From Lachnospiraceae bacterium (GTDB taxonomy: Bacteria > Bacillota > Clostridia > Lachnospirales > Lachnospiraceae): DNA of 64,000 nt. A program made the translations under genes and the position numbers. The DNA lies in NCBI GenBank assembly GCA_024691305.1, contig JAILNS010000005.1:1-64000 (forward strand), read 5' to 3'. Below the pieces are notes generated by a model. It had not been told where the DNA came from, did no database searches, and saw nothing but the letters and a program-made list of their open reading frames with translations. Shown here piece after piece: positions 25,474 through 34,346 of the stretch (the stretch's first letter is position 1; the number at the start of each line of letters is the position of its first letter).

Positions 25474-27162
25474 TTATTGAGCGTTAAGCTCTGCAAGGAT
25501 CTCTGTTATTGTATCTCCCCACTCAGCCTGATACTCAGCGATAGCATCTTCGGCAGTCTTCTTGCCGGCTACAACTTCGTTCATGAGTGTGGTCTTATCT
25601 ACTACAAGATCTGCTTCGACTACGGTCAGAGTCTCTGATGAAGGAGACTGAGGTGCATCTACACAGTTCTCTGTGAAGAACTTGTTGCCTTCCTCGATAA
25701 GGGGATCATTGTCGATGAATCCGTTTGTAAGAGGAGCGATTACAAGTACGGGATCAAGGTGATTCTTCTTCCATACGGAGTTAGGATCGTTAGGTGACTG
25801 CTTAAGGTGGAATTCACCTTCTGCATAGCTGTAATCTTTCTTCTTGTCAGGATCATCAGGATTGGTTGTGAACTCTTCTGCATGAGTTGACCAGTGAACA
25901 TCCTCTGCACCGTATGTCCAGAGAGTCTGTACCTTGTCACCGTCAAGCATTGTCTCAAGAAGTGCATCAAAGATAGCCTGCTCACGAGAGTTGTCTCCGT
26001 CACCGTCATCAGTGATTACCCAAACAGGAGCTTCACGGTTGATATATCCGCCCCATGTATCCTTGATCTCCTGGATAGGAGGAAGCTGTACGAGTCTGTC
26101 ATCTCCAAGTTCTGTATCAACTTCGTTCTTGTCAAGGTTGTCTGTAAGAGTACGGAGCCATGTACCTGCCCAGTATGTGAATACACCTTCTGAAGTGGTC
26201 TGGTCATTTGAGAACCATTTCTCTCTTGCTGTCTTGGTTGATGCTTCCTCTGTATCCTTATCGATAACGCCATCAGCATAACCCTGTGCAAGTCTGTTAA
26301 GAGCATCTATAGTTGCCTGCTCCTGGAAACCGTCAACCCACTGTCCGTCCTTCTGATAGATTGCCGGATAAGCGCCCTGCCAGAATTCAGGCATATAGTT
26401 GATGTAAGGAGCCTCGTCCATCTTACCGAAGCCGGCAGCGATAACACCTGTCTGTCCGTCTTTGGTAAAGGCCTTTAACATATTGTAGTAATCATCGAAT
26501 GTCTTGATATCTTCAACTTTAAGACCTGCTGCATCGAGCCATGACTGCTTAATATAAGTAACGCATCCGTTTCCGTATGTGGGAGCGAATCCATAAAGCT
26601 CACCTGCATCTGTCTTCATGTTCTCATTAATAATAGGAAGTGTGATCCTTGACTGGAACTCAGCGTTGTCATATGCATCTGCCATGTTCCAAAGGATACC
26701 TGTTGTCTGATACTGCTTAAACATTGTAGCTGACATGATAAGAGCATCGGGATACTGTCCGTCGCCGGGAGCTCCTGTTGTAAGAAGCTGAGCTACATTA
26801 TCCTTATAACCTGAATGCTCGGGCTGGTTGATGTGAAGTTTGATCTCATGGCCAAGCTTCTCTGATACTGCTGCTTCCCACTGCTCTACGAAAGCATCCT
26901 GTCCGTTATCTACGTTAGCGGTAAGAGTACCGTCAACTGTAATATAAAGATCGGTAAGCTCATAAGCAGCTGCTTCCTCTGTAGTTTCCTCAGCGGCTGC
27001 CTCTGTAGTTTCCTCTGCTGCTGCCTCTGTGGTTGCTTCTGTGCTTTCTGTTGCCGCTGCATCAGTATCTGCGCTTGTATCTGCGGGTGTAGAACTTCCG
27101 CAGGCTGCAAGTGAAGCTACCATTGCTGACGATAACAAAACTGCAAGCAATTTCTTTTTCAT
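25474..27162 (-). CDS. Extracellular sugar-binding lipoprotein of the ABC importer
   Basis: A 562-residue solute-binding protein of the LplA/YtcQ type. The signal peptide MKKKLLAVLLSSAMVASLAAC ends in a lipobox with Cys21 as lipid anchor. Residues about 25-70 form a flexible linker with repeated TTEAAAEE. The binding fold then runs from YELTDLYITVDG to the end. Long family-1 binding proteins of this size go with LplB/LplC permeases. The gene is first in its operon, with a promoter at 27214-27243, and is divergent from kduD. The likely ligand is an unsaturated or plain pectin oligosaccharide. Confidence 0.95.
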   Translation of the reverse strand: MKKKLLAVLLSSAMVASLAACGSSTPADTSADTDAAATESTEATTEAAAEETTEAAAEETTEEAAAYELTDLYITVDGTLTANVDNGQDAFVEQWEAAVSEKLGHEIKLHINQPEHSGYKDNVAQLLTTGAPGDGQYPDALIMSATMFKQYQTTGILWNMADAYDNAEFQSRITLPIINENMKTDAGELYGFAPTYGNGCVTYIKQSWLDAAGLKVEDIKTFDDYYNMLKAFTKDGQTGVIAAGFGKMDEAPYINYMPEFWQGAYPAIYQKDGQWVDGFQEQATIDALNRLAQGYADGVIDKDTEEASTKTAREKWFSNDQTTSEGVFTYWAGTWLRTLTDNLDKNEVDTELGDDRLVQLPPIQEIKDTWGGYINREAPVWVITDDGDGDNSREQAIFDALLETMLDGDKVQTLWTYGAEDVHWSTHAEEFTTNPDDPDKKKDYSYAEGEFHLKQSPNDPNSVWKKNHLDPVLVIAPLTNGFIDNDPLIEEGNKFFTENCVDAPQSPSSETLTVVEADLVVDKTTLMNEVVAGKKTAEDAIAEYQAEWGDTITEILAELNAQ

Positions 27163-27213
27163 TTGCGTTTCCTCCTTGTCTGCTTACAGGCACTATGCCT
27201 GTCCTTTAGTCAA

Positions 27214-27243
27214 ATTATATATGGACAATAATTGCGATAACAA
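27214..27243 (-). promoter_or_regulatory. Promoter for the binding-lipoprotein operon
   Basis: On the minus strand TATAAT (27214-27219) lies 18 bases from TTGTTA (27238-27243). The -10 is perfect and the -35 moderate, which fits an activated promoter. The leader is about 45 bases. Confidence 0.6.
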
Positions 27244-27262
27244 TGATAAAGTTGTCACTAAC

Positions 27263-27300
27263 CTTGCATAAGTTGCTTAAACTTGCATTTTTCTTTGCTT
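27263..27300. promoter_or_regulatory. Array of TTGCWT sites between the divergent promoters
   Basis: Four copies of TTGCAT or TTGCTT begin at 27264, 27273, 27283 and 27295, spaced 9, 10 and 12 bases, close to one helix turn. The last overlaps the -35 of kduD. This arrangement is typical of AraC-type half-sites. TTGCAT also forms the -35 and upstream repeats of the transporter promoter at 35.8 kb. The regulator at 28380 is the obvious candidate; this is an inference. Confidence 0.5.
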
Positions 27301-27322
27301 TTTGAAACGAAATTCTTATGAT
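27295..27322 (+). promoter_or_regulatory. Candidate promoter for kduD
   Basis: TTGCTT (27295-27300), a 16-base gap and TATGAT (27317-27322). The -35 is weak and forms part of the TTGCWT array, suggesting activation. The leader is about 75 bases. Confidence 0.5.
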
Positions 27323-27402
27323 ATGTTTAGGAGACGGGTCAAAACACGTCTTAGCATTCGACACGTAACAGTTGTTCATCTTTTATATTGGAGGTTACAA
27401 AA

Positions 27403-28269
27403 ATGGCAGGAATAATTGACAGTTTCAGATTAGACGGCAAAGTTGCCTGGATCACCGGAGCATCATACGGACTCGGACTTGCATATGCAAAAGCCTATGC
27501 CGAAGTCGGTGCAAAGATCGTATTTAATGATATCAATCAGGAACTCGTAGACAGGGGTCTCGGTGAATATAAGAAACTCGGTATAGATGCTTACGGTGCA
27601 GTATGTGACGTAACCAAAGAAGACCAGGTAACCGCATTCGTTAAAGATGTGGAAGAAAAGGTCGGCTCGATAGATATCCTCGTTAATAATGCAGGTATCA
27701 TCAAGAGGATCCCCATGACAGAGATGAGCGTAGACCAGTGGAACCAGGTTATAGGAGTTGACCTTACAGGTCCTTTCATCTGTTCCAAGGCTGTTCTTCC
27801 CGCAATGATCAAAAAAGGATCTGGCAAGATTATAAATGCCTGCTCCATGATGAGTGAATTCGGCCGTGAAACAGTATCAGCTTACGCCGCTGCCAAGGGC
27901 GGACTCAAGATGCTTACAAGAAACATCTGCTCAGAATACGGTCAGTATAATATTCAGTGTAACGCAATAGGCCCCGGCTATATAGCAACACCTCAGACCG
28001 CTCCCTTAAGAGCAAGAGGCGAAGACGGCAGCATGAATCCTTTTGACCGTTTCATAAGATCCAAGACTCCCGCACAGCGTTGGGGACGTACCGAAGATCT
28101 TCAGGGGCTTGCAGTATTCCTTGCTTCACCTGCATCAGATTTTATAAACGGTCAGGTGGTTTACATCGACGGCGGTATCTCTGCTTACATCGGCCAGGAT
28201 CCCAGCAACCTTGATGAATCCAAGTTTGCAGCCGAAAAAGAAGTCGAAGATGTAGTAGTTAACGACTGA
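27403..28269 (+). CDS. kduD: 2-dehydro-3-deoxy-D-gluconate 5-dehydrogenase (KduD)
   Basis: A 288-residue short-chain dehydrogenase. It reduces 2,5-diketo-3-deoxygluconate from KduI to KDG. The NAD-binding motif is TGASYGLGLAYA, followed by NNAGI and the catalytic Tyr and Lys in SAYAAAKGG. The C-terminus DFINGQVVYIDGGISAYIG is typical, with an extra tail of about 30 residues rich in acid residues. I start it at the ATG at 27403 with TTGGAGGT upstream; the earlier TTG overlaps that site. It is one of only two plus-strand genes and is divergent from the importer. Gluconate 5-dehydrogenase is the alternative call, less likely given KduI nearby. Confidence 0.9.
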   Translation: MAGIIDSFRLDGKVAWITGASYGLGLAYAKAYAEVGAKIVFNDINQELVDRGLGEYKKLGIDAYGAVCDVTKEDQVTAFVKDVEEKVGSIDILVNNAGIIKRIPMTEMSVDQWNQVIGVDLTGPFICSKAVLPAMIKKGSGKIINACSMMSEFGRETVSAYAAAKGGLKMLTRNICSEYGQYNIQCNAIGPGYIATPQTAPLRARGEDGSMNPFDRFIRSKTPAQRWGRTEDLQGLAVFLASPASDFINGQVVYIDGGISAYIGQDPSNLDESKFAAEKEVEDVVVND

Positions 28270-28310
28270 TATTGATCTATAACCTTTCATATAAATTGCT
28301 TCCTTTTTTG

Positions 28311-28343
28311 CGGGCCGCGGAATCTTTCCGTGGTCCGTTTTTT
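28311..28343 (+). terminator. Rho-independent terminator after kduD
   Basis: An 11 to 12-base-pair GC-rich stem with two G-U pairs (28311-28322 with 28326-28337), a 3-base loop and a run of six T (28338-28343). It ends the kduD transcript just before the regulator gene. Confidence 0.9.
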
Positions 28344-28379
28344 GTTGCAGTTAGCACACTTAAAAGGTAAAATGTTTAT

Positions 28380-29270
28380 ATGAAGGAAAAACTCACCACT
28401 AATTATGATGACAGGCAGTACATGCAGTCGAAGGATTTCGAACTGTACTATTATCATGACAGTAAATCCAACAAGCGTACAGGCCTGCACACTCATCCTT
28501 ACTACGAATTTTATTTCTTTCTCGAAGGCCATGCGGAGGCTCAGGTCCGTAAAGAGCATTATATGCTTGCTTACGGAGACATTCTGATCGTTCCTCCCGG
28601 AGTTTCGCACGGCATTTTTGTTCACGATTTCGACATTCCCTACAGACGTTTCGATCTTTGGATAAGTGTTCCTTTTTATAAGAGGCTACTCGAAATGAGC
28701 GAAGATTATTCTTACGCTGTAAACAAGGCTTTATCCGAAGACCGTCATGTCATACATACAGACAGGATCACCTTCAATTCCGTCCTGTCCAAGCTTTTTT
28801 ATATAGTAGAAGAAGATAAAGGAAACCGTTTCGGGCGCGAGACACAGCTCACATTGAGTATCGGAGATCTTCTGATGCACATAAACCGTCTTGCATACGA
28901 ACAGTTTACTACGCACAGGATCACCCAGGATGCCCTGTACCAGAATATTTGTGATTATATAGAGCACAATATCGATGAAGATTTGTCACTTGACAACATT
29001 GCAGAGCATTTCTTCTTGAGCAAGTATTATATATCACATGTTTTCAAAGACAATATAGGCATATCCATACATAAATATATCGCCAAAAAAAGGCTCCAAC
29101 TCTGCCACGATGCGATCCTGGGAGGGGAGCCTATCTCACAAGTATATAATACATACGGATTTGATGATTATTCGAGTTTCTACCGGGCTTTCAAAAAAGA
29201 ATATAACTTATCGCCCAAGCAGCTTATCCAGCAGGCAAAACTAAATACCGCCGATGCCCTGCATGAATGA
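28380..29270 (+). CDS. AraC family transcriptional regulator
   Basis: A 296-residue regulator. The N-terminal cupin sensor (residues about 15-150) shows HTHPYYEFYFFLEG and a second conserved block GDILIVPPGVSHGI. The C-terminal AraC DNA-binding domain (about 195-290) has two helix-turn-helix units, from LSLDNIAEHFFLSKYYISHVFKDNIG to YGFDDYSSFYRAFKKEYNLSPKQ. It lies next to kduD and the importer, which suggests it responds to a pectin-derived sugar and activates this locus. TTGCWT sites at 27263-27300 are candidate targets. The ligand is not evident. Confidence 0.93.
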   Translation: MKEKLTTNYDDRQYMQSKDFELYYYHDSKSNKRTGLHTHPYYEFYFFLEGHAEAQVRKEHYMLAYGDILIVPPGVSHGIFVHDFDIPYRRFDLWISVPFYKRLLEMSEDYSYAVNKALSEDRHVIHTDRITFNSVLSKLFYIVEEDKGNRFGRETQLTLSIGDLLMHINRLAYEQFTTHRITQDALYQNICDYIEHNIDEDLSLDNIAEHFFLSKYYISHVFKDNIGISIHKYIAKKRLQLCHDAILGGEPISQVYNTYGFDDYSSFYRAFKKEYNLSPKQLIQQAKLNTADALHE

Positions 29271-29282
29271 TACGGCTTTATG

Positions 29283-29310
29283 GAACTGTCGTCCCGGCAG
29301 TTCTTTTATT
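29283..29310 (+). terminator. Rho-independent terminator after the AraC-type gene
   Basis: A 9-base-pair stem with one G-U pair (29283-29291 with 29295-29303), a 3-base loop and TTTTATT. It overlaps the last codons of the convergent GGDEF gene. Confidence 0.75.
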
Positions 29311-31114
29311 CTGCCAGTTTTATCATCTCTCCGATGGTACAGCCCAATATTGTGAGGATATCAATATCACTGTCTGACCATTTCCGGTTGGTGTTAAACA
29401 CATCGAAATCCACAAATATATAGATCTCGTCACCTTTTTTGATGCCGCATCGTACACTTGCGCCAATTTCCTGATTTACGGCAGATTCATAGGCTAAAGT
29501 ACTTACGGGTTTTAATCTGTTTACGGTACTGATCACGAGCGTTGTCTCGTGTTCATACTGAGCTGCATAATTTTCGTCATACGCAATTCCCGCCCTGTCT
29601 TCTGGAGGCGCCGGATAATCACCGGAGCGTAATATCACCTTTTTGCCGTAATCACCGTAAATGGTTATTCCGCCAAGATCAAAAAGATCGAGCAGGCCCT
29701 GCTGAAGATTACGGTTCTTTAAGAAGCTGTCTATTCCGTTCTCCTGTATATCGCTGATGCATCTTACCAGCATGCCTCTTCGTTTTTCTCTGGAAACCAT
29801 ATAAGATACCGTTTGATATTTTATTGACTCCTGAGAATACTCTCCGTGAAGCTTTTCGTCATATATGATATGGCGGTTTTTGCCCTTCTCTTTTGCGATA
29901 TAAAGGGCTTTATCGGCTTTTCCGAACAATTCGTCAAACTGTGTTCCATCCTTGGGATACTGCGACACACCTACGGACATGGTAAGCTTGACCTTGTCGT
30001 CAAAAGCATACATAAGTTCTTTGGAAATGACTTTTAATATAAGTTTGAGTTCTTCCCTGGTAGGTACGTCATGCATGAGGGCATAGAATTCATCTCCGCC
30101 GAAGCGTCCGACTATACCGTGTCTGCCCATGTGCTTCTGAAGATTTTCCGCGACAAAACGTATAATTACATCTCCGAATGCATGCCCGTAATTGTCATTG
30201 ATAGACTTAAAATCATCGATATCTATAACTATCATCCACAGGATATTTTTGCCGGCCGAATTGATCTTTTCAACGGAATACTCCGTAGATGCCTTCTTAT
30301 TAAGAAGTCCCGTAAACGAATCCTTGCCCGCGGTAGTCAGATAATAGGCCATATCATCGGAGCTGCCTTCGCTTGAGATAACGCCTGTGACTATTTCCGG
30401 ATTATATATGGAAACTCCACCTCTGAACTGGTAAAGTCCGGCATGACCTTCATCCCCGGATTCATGACTCCGCCATCTCATCTCAAAAGAAGTATTACGC
30501 CCCTTTAGATACTTGGCAAGTTTTTCGGTCTGAGCCGTCATATAGTCGGCACCGCCGGATTTTGCCACCTGTTCTTTGCAGAATTCATCCAGATCACCTG
30601 AATAAACATCGATGGCTTTCCCGTTTACATACTTATAGTATTTATATATATTGCTTTCAGGATCATATTCAAAATAATACTCATCCTTGATAGACATATA
30701 GAAGCGGTATTTATTCGCTTTTTTGTCAAGTTGCTCCATCCTGACTTCGGCATTTAAGACATCTATCAGCGTGATCCGGTATAATGGTGCTTTCTCCTCG
30801 GTGTGATCGGTTTTATCAAGCCTTAAATAGACATTTCTCCAACCTTCATCAAGTTTATTTGTAAGCCTGGTATATAATTCTATGCAGTTTTCGGATCCCA
30901 TACCCCGGACCACGAAATCCTTAAGCAGCTTCGCATCCTCTTCATCTATAAGATCTGTAAATGCCAGTACCGAATTTTCACCGACAAACTCATAGTAATT
31001 TTTTGAAGCACTTGAAACCGTAAAATCGCTGCGCACGAAAAGAACGCAATCATACAGCGCTGTATCGATTCTTCTTATATTACTATCTTTTTGGCTATAT
31101 CGGTCTATCCTCAT
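29306..31114 (-). CDS. Diguanylate cyclase: PAS-like sensor, GGDEF and C-terminal GAF-like region
   Basis: A 602-residue signalling protein with no membrane segment. Residues 1-125 and 130-250 look like two PAS-type sensor regions. The GGDEF domain spans about 262-425, with IDIDDFKSINDNYGHAFGD and an intact GGDEF active site at 339-343, so cyclic di-GMP synthesis is expected. The usual RxxD inhibitory site five residues before GGDEF is absent. Residues about 435-602 (ITIYGDYGKKVILRSGDYP ... ASVRCGIKKGDEIYIFVDFD) resemble a GAF domain. It follows the secreted repeat protein by 23 bases and probably shares its promoter. Confidence 0.9.
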   Translation of the reverse strand: MRIDRYSQKDSNIRRIDTALYDCVLFVRSDFTVSSASKNYYEFVGENSVLAFTDLIDEEDAKLLKDFVVRGMGSENCIELYTRLTNKLDEGWRNVYLRLDKTDHTEEKAPLYRITLIDVLNAEVRMEQLDKKANKYRFYMSIKDEYYFEYDPESNIYKYYKYVNGKAIDVYSGDLDEFCKEQVAKSGGADYMTAQTEKLAKYLKGRNTSFEMRWRSHESGDEGHAGLYQFRGGVSIYNPEIVTGVISSEGSSDDMAYYLTTAGKDSFTGLLNKKASTEYSVEKINSAGKNILWMIVIDIDDFKSINDNYGHAFGDVIIRFVAENLQKHMGRHGIVGRFGGDEFYALMHDVPTREELKLILKVISKELMYAFDDKVKLTMSVGVSQYPKDGTQFDELFGKADKALYIAKEKGKNRHIIYDEKLHGEYSQESIKYQTVSYMVSREKRRGMLVRCISDIQENGIDSFLKNRNLQQGLLDLFDLGGITIYGDYGKKVILRSGDYPAPPEDRAGIAYDENYAAQYEHETTLVISTVNRLKPVSTLAYESAVNQEIGASVRCGIKKGDEIYIFVDFDVFNTNRKWSDSDIDILTILGCTIGEMIKLAE

Positions 31115-31137
31115 ACATCACATTATATAACAAAGGA

Positions 31138-32226
31138 TCACTTGCTGGCTATGGAAACAGCATGATAATACTCATCCGCACCGCGCTGGCATACAACCTG
31201 TATACTCTTTCCCTTTATTATAACGGGGCATCCTGAAAAGTCTGTTGCGCTATCCATCCTGATCTGCATCGTTCCGCCGCTTGTATTAAGATAAATGGTA
31301 CTCTCGGAAGTGTCTGCACCAACCGTTCCCGATACGGTAAGTCTGTTAGAGTCAAGCGTCGTTGTAGCCGAAAGTTTGGAAGTGTTATTCACAAGAGTAC
31401 ATACATGAAGCCATTCATCGGAACCTCTGTAATATGTAGCAGTAGCTTTCTGTCCCGGTATAAGGGCTCTGCAGCCTGCGTTGGATCCTGAGTCTATCTT
31501 AAACTGCATCGTTCCACCGGAAGTGGTAAGATACAGAACCGAAGTGGTCGAACTCTTCTCTATGGTTCCGGATACGTTGTAAGTAGGTGTACCTGCAGGA
31601 ACAGCAGATGTTGAAGTAGTTGTTGTGGTAGCGGCGGTTACGGTCCCTGAATTTAATGCAGATGTCGAAACTGCCGTGGCAGCGTTATAATCCTTGATAG
31701 ACAGGGCATGCATGACCGCATCCGATCCTCTGGAGCATACTACCTGAAGTGATCTTCCAAGCAAAAACATCCTTACTCCGGTAACATCGGTTGTGGGATC
31801 GATCTTAAGTTCCATGGTTCCGTCACTCATCTTAAGGAACAGTGTTTCTTCATTGGTTCCCTTGGCTACCGTACCGTTTACTGTATACTGTTTTGAAGTA
31901 TCAACGGAAGCTGAACCGGCTACAGATGTTCCGGTTATCTTGGAAGCATGCCAGTATTCATCATTTCCCGTATAGCAATTACATGTAACTTTATATCCGG
32001 GAAGAAGAAACTTCGCACTGTTAAGATCTGTAGTGGCATCGATCTTGATCTCCATCGTTCCGCCACTCGTTATAAGATATAAAACATCACCTGTCGTTTT
32101 GTCAGATATCGTTCCAGAGAATGAACTCTCTGCAGCTTCGGCAGCTGAAGGAACGATCCATACGGACACACCTATCAATGCTATCATCAGCAGCATACTG
32201 ATAACTCTTGATATTTTACTTTTCAT
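31138..32226 (-). CDS. Secreted protein with four tandem ~65-residue repeats
   Basis: A 362-residue protein with a signal peptide (residues 1-32, ending PSAAEAAE). The mature part consists of four similar modules at about 35-99, 114-178, 216-279 and 296-360. Each contains G-T-(I/V), then (L/F)YL-x-TSGGTM-x-(I/F)-K-I-D, and ends with G(S/N)D-x-x-x-H. A Ser/Thr-rich linker (183-213) separates modules two and three. No lipobox, LPXTG or membrane anchor is seen. I do not recognise the module; short beta-rich, OB-like folds are possible. It is followed by the diguanylate cyclase gene and has its own strong promoter. Confidence 0.88.
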   Translation of the reverse strand: MKSKISRVISMLLMIALIGVSVWIVPSAAEAAESSFSGTISDKTTGDVLYLITSGGTMEIKIDATTDLNSAKFLLPGYKVTCNCYTGNDEYWHASKITGTSVAGSASVDTSKQYTVNGTVAKGTNEETLFLKMSDGTMELKIDPTTDVTGVRMFLLGRSLQVVCSRGSDAVMHALSIKDYNAATAVSTSALNSGTVTAATTTTTSTSAVPAGTPTYNVSGTIEKSSTTSVLYLTTSGGTMQFKIDSGSNAGCRALIPGQKATATYYRGSDEWLHVCTLVNNTSKLSATTTLDSNRLTVSGTVGADTSESTIYLNTSGGTMQIRMDSATDFSGCPVIIKGKSIQVVCQRGADEYYHAVSIASK

Positions 32227-32266
32227 AATCTACCTCCGGGAAATTGATTACATAATGTTTTTACCC

Positions 32267-32289
32267 TTTTAGCACTATATATGCTAAAA
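32267..32289 (-). other. Hairpin in the leader of the secreted repeat-protein gene
   Basis: A perfect 8-base-pair inverted repeat (TTTTAGCA / TGCTAAAA) with a 7-base loop, lying within the transcribed leader about 40 bases upstream of the start codon. No T run follows that would make it a strong terminator. It may stabilise the mRNA. Confidence 0.4.
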
Positions 32290-32299
32290 ATACAGACTT

Positions 32300-32328
32300 A
32301 TTATACATTATCTTGTATCTTATGTAAA
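32300..32328 (-). promoter_or_regulatory. Strong promoter for the secreted repeat protein and diguanylate cyclase
   Basis: On the minus strand TTTACA (32323-32328), a 17-base gap and a perfect TATAAT (32300-32305). The leader is about 65 bases and ends with a CCGGAGGTAG ribosome binding site. Confidence 0.8.
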
Positions 32329-32357
32329 CGAAATATTGCAATTTCCCGAAAATAAAA

Positions 32358-34274
32358 TTAACAGGTGATATTTTTTAAGTCATTAAAATCCAATTCATCC
32401 ACATGCATTCCCGGTTTTCCGAGAGGAAGCTTATGATCTTTTCTTACAAAAACAAGCACTTCGTTAAAAGAAACCCGTATATAATGGTCTCCCGCAGACA
32501 TGATCTCTTCATCACGGTCATCTACACTTCTAAACCTGATCATCTTCATTTCTTCAGGCAGATAAACATACCTTCCTTCGCTGTTTTGCTCATATACGGG
32601 TGCGATCATGATACTCTCCCCCACGATCAGCTGGTCCTCAATGGTCTTACATCTGGGGTCATCCCTGTATACAAAAGACAATGGTTTAAAATACATGCCG
32701 TTATTTTGAACTGCGCTGACAAACTCCGAATATATATACGGAATGAGTGCATATCGAAGTTCAATGATATGTTTGAAATCCTCACTTCTCTTAAACCTGT
32801 ACAGTTCCTGTTCTCTGGTCCCAAGGGCCGCATGGTTTCTAAAAAGCGGTGTAAATATACCAAACTGGATCCACCTCATCATCAGATCTTCGGTTGTGTC
32901 TGCACCAAATCCTCCTATATCCGCACCGGAGAACAAGAATCCAGTCATATTGAGTGAAGGCATCTGTTTGATATTCAAAAGCAGATGGCTCCACCACGAA
33001 CTGTTATCCCCGGTCCACACTCCTCCATAGCGATGCGCTCCTATGACCGATGCTCTGGAGAACAAAAGATACTTTTTATCCGGATCGTTCCGTTCAAAGG
33101 CTTCACCTGCCGCCCTTGTCATATTAAATCCGTACAGATTATGAACCTTATCATGACGTATTCTTTTATCGCCGATCTCATGATAAAAACGCCTGTAATC
33201 TTCAGGACTGTTTGCAAGGGAATCCGCCAGTTCCGTAAGTTTAAAGAATCCCCATATATCCAGTTCCTGTTTTTCAAGTTCCTTAAGTTCATCAAAGACT
33301 TCCACAAGATGCTCGTCCGTATAAAAGATTGCGGGCTCGTTCATATCATTCCAGAATCCCTCGATGCCCATATCGGTAAGAACCCTGTACTTATCACCGA
33401 ACCACTCTCTGACTTCGGGTTTTAGGAAATCCGGGAAATGCACTCTTCCCGGCCAAACGGCTGCAACGAGTCTTTCTCCGTCTTCTTTTTTACAAAAATA
33501 ATCGTTATTTACGCCTTCTTCGTATACATCATACCCGGGCTCTATCTTTACTCCTGCATCGATTATCGGTATAAGCCTGATCCCGCGCTTTCGCATCTCA
33601 CTTACAAATGCGGGAAGATCGGGAAACCTTTCCGGATCCACGGTAAAATCCTTGAAATCCTTCATGTAATCTATATCCATATAGATCATATCAAGAGGGA
33701 TCCCGAGTTTCTCATATCCGTCAGCCACCGCCCTTACATCATCGGCATTCTTATACCCCCATCTGCTTTGACCGAACCCAAAGGCCCACCTGGGAGGAAT
33801 ATAGCTTGTCCCGATAAGTTCTCTGAAGTTCTTTACGATCGTCAGCGGATCATTGCCTGATATCGTATAGATATACGCATCCATGTCCTCAAAACTGATG
33901 GTAAATACATCGATATCCGAATATCCTATATCGAAATGTACGGTTCCCGGATGATCAATAAACAGCCCCTCACAATTCTTCCCATCATCTAAAATGATGA
34001 AATTCTGTGAAGCATAAAGAGAATGTTTACCCTCCTCATGTCTTGGATCGTCTGAGTTAAAAGAAGTATAAAGCCATCCTCTTTTGTTAATACCGCGCAC
34101 GGTTTCACCAAGCCCGTATACCACAAGATCTCTGCTCATAATAACGGACATGCACTTATTTAATGTATCGACTTTCCAGCCCGGAACATCTCCTACGGTG
34201 ACAGGAATATTCATAACAACAGCGTCCGTATCTATAGGATCACCGTATCTGTATCTTTTAATATCAGCTGTCAT
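32358..34274 (-). CDS. GH31 alpha-glucosidase-type glycosidase
   Basis: A 638-residue enzyme. The nucleophile motif is GFWNDMNEP (Asp310), and the acid/base is in GVWTGDNSSWW (Asp423). GFLFSGADIGGFGA and FTPLFRNHA are further alpha-glucosidase signatures. This makes it a different subgroup from the YicI-like GH31 at 1.1 kb. No signal peptide. I start it at the ATG at 34272-34274, seven bases after GGGAGG; the ATG two codons earlier is too close to that site. Its only visible upstream element is the terminator of the OFA transporter gene (34294-34322), so it may be expressed by readthrough. Confidence 0.92.
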   Translation of the reverse strand: MTADIKRYRYGDPIDTDAVVMNIPVTVGDVPGWKVDTLNKCMSVIMSRDLVVYGLGETVRGINKRGWLYTSFNSDDPRHEEGKHSLYASQNFIILDDGKNCEGLFIDHPGTVHFDIGYSDIDVFTISFEDMDAYIYTISGNDPLTIVKNFRELIGTSYIPPRWAFGFGQSRWGYKNADDVRAVADGYEKLGIPLDMIYMDIDYMKDFKDFTVDPERFPDLPAFVSEMRKRGIRLIPIIDAGVKIEPGYDVYEEGVNNDYFCKKEDGERLVAAVWPGRVHFPDFLKPEVREWFGDKYRVLTDMGIEGFWNDMNEPAIFYTDEHLVEVFDELKELEKQELDIWGFFKLTELADSLANSPEDYRRFYHEIGDKRIRHDKVHNLYGFNMTRAAGEAFERNDPDKKYLLFSRASVIGAHRYGGVWTGDNSSWWSHLLLNIKQMPSLNMTGFLFSGADIGGFGADTTEDLMMRWIQFGIFTPLFRNHAALGTREQELYRFKRSEDFKHIIELRYALIPYIYSEFVSAVQNNGMYFKPLSFVYRDDPRCKTIEDQLIVGESIMIAPVYEQNSEGRYVYLPEEMKMIRFRSVDDRDEEIMSAGDHYIRVSFNEVLVFVRKDHKLPLGKPGMHVDELDFNDLKNITC

Positions 34275-34293
34275 CGCCATACCTCCCTTTTAC

Positions 34294-34322
34294 AAAAATC
34301 CCCCCGCAATATGCGAGGGGAT
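34294..34322 (-). terminator. Terminator between the OFA transporter gene and GH31
   Basis: An 11-base-pair, GC-rich stem with one mismatch (34298-34308 with 34312-34322), a 3-base loop and, on the minus strand, five T. It sits 20 bases upstream of the GH31 start, so it may limit rather than fully block expression of that gene. Confidence 0.85.
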
Positions 34323-34346
34323 CGGATTATTTAATATTAATGTCAG

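Noticed and set aside
26910-27110. Repeated TTEAAAEE codons in the lipoprotein gene, considered as a DNA repeat element
   Set aside because: They encode the usual flexible linker after a lipobox and stay in frame, so they are a coding low-complexity region rather than a mobile or CRISPR repeat.
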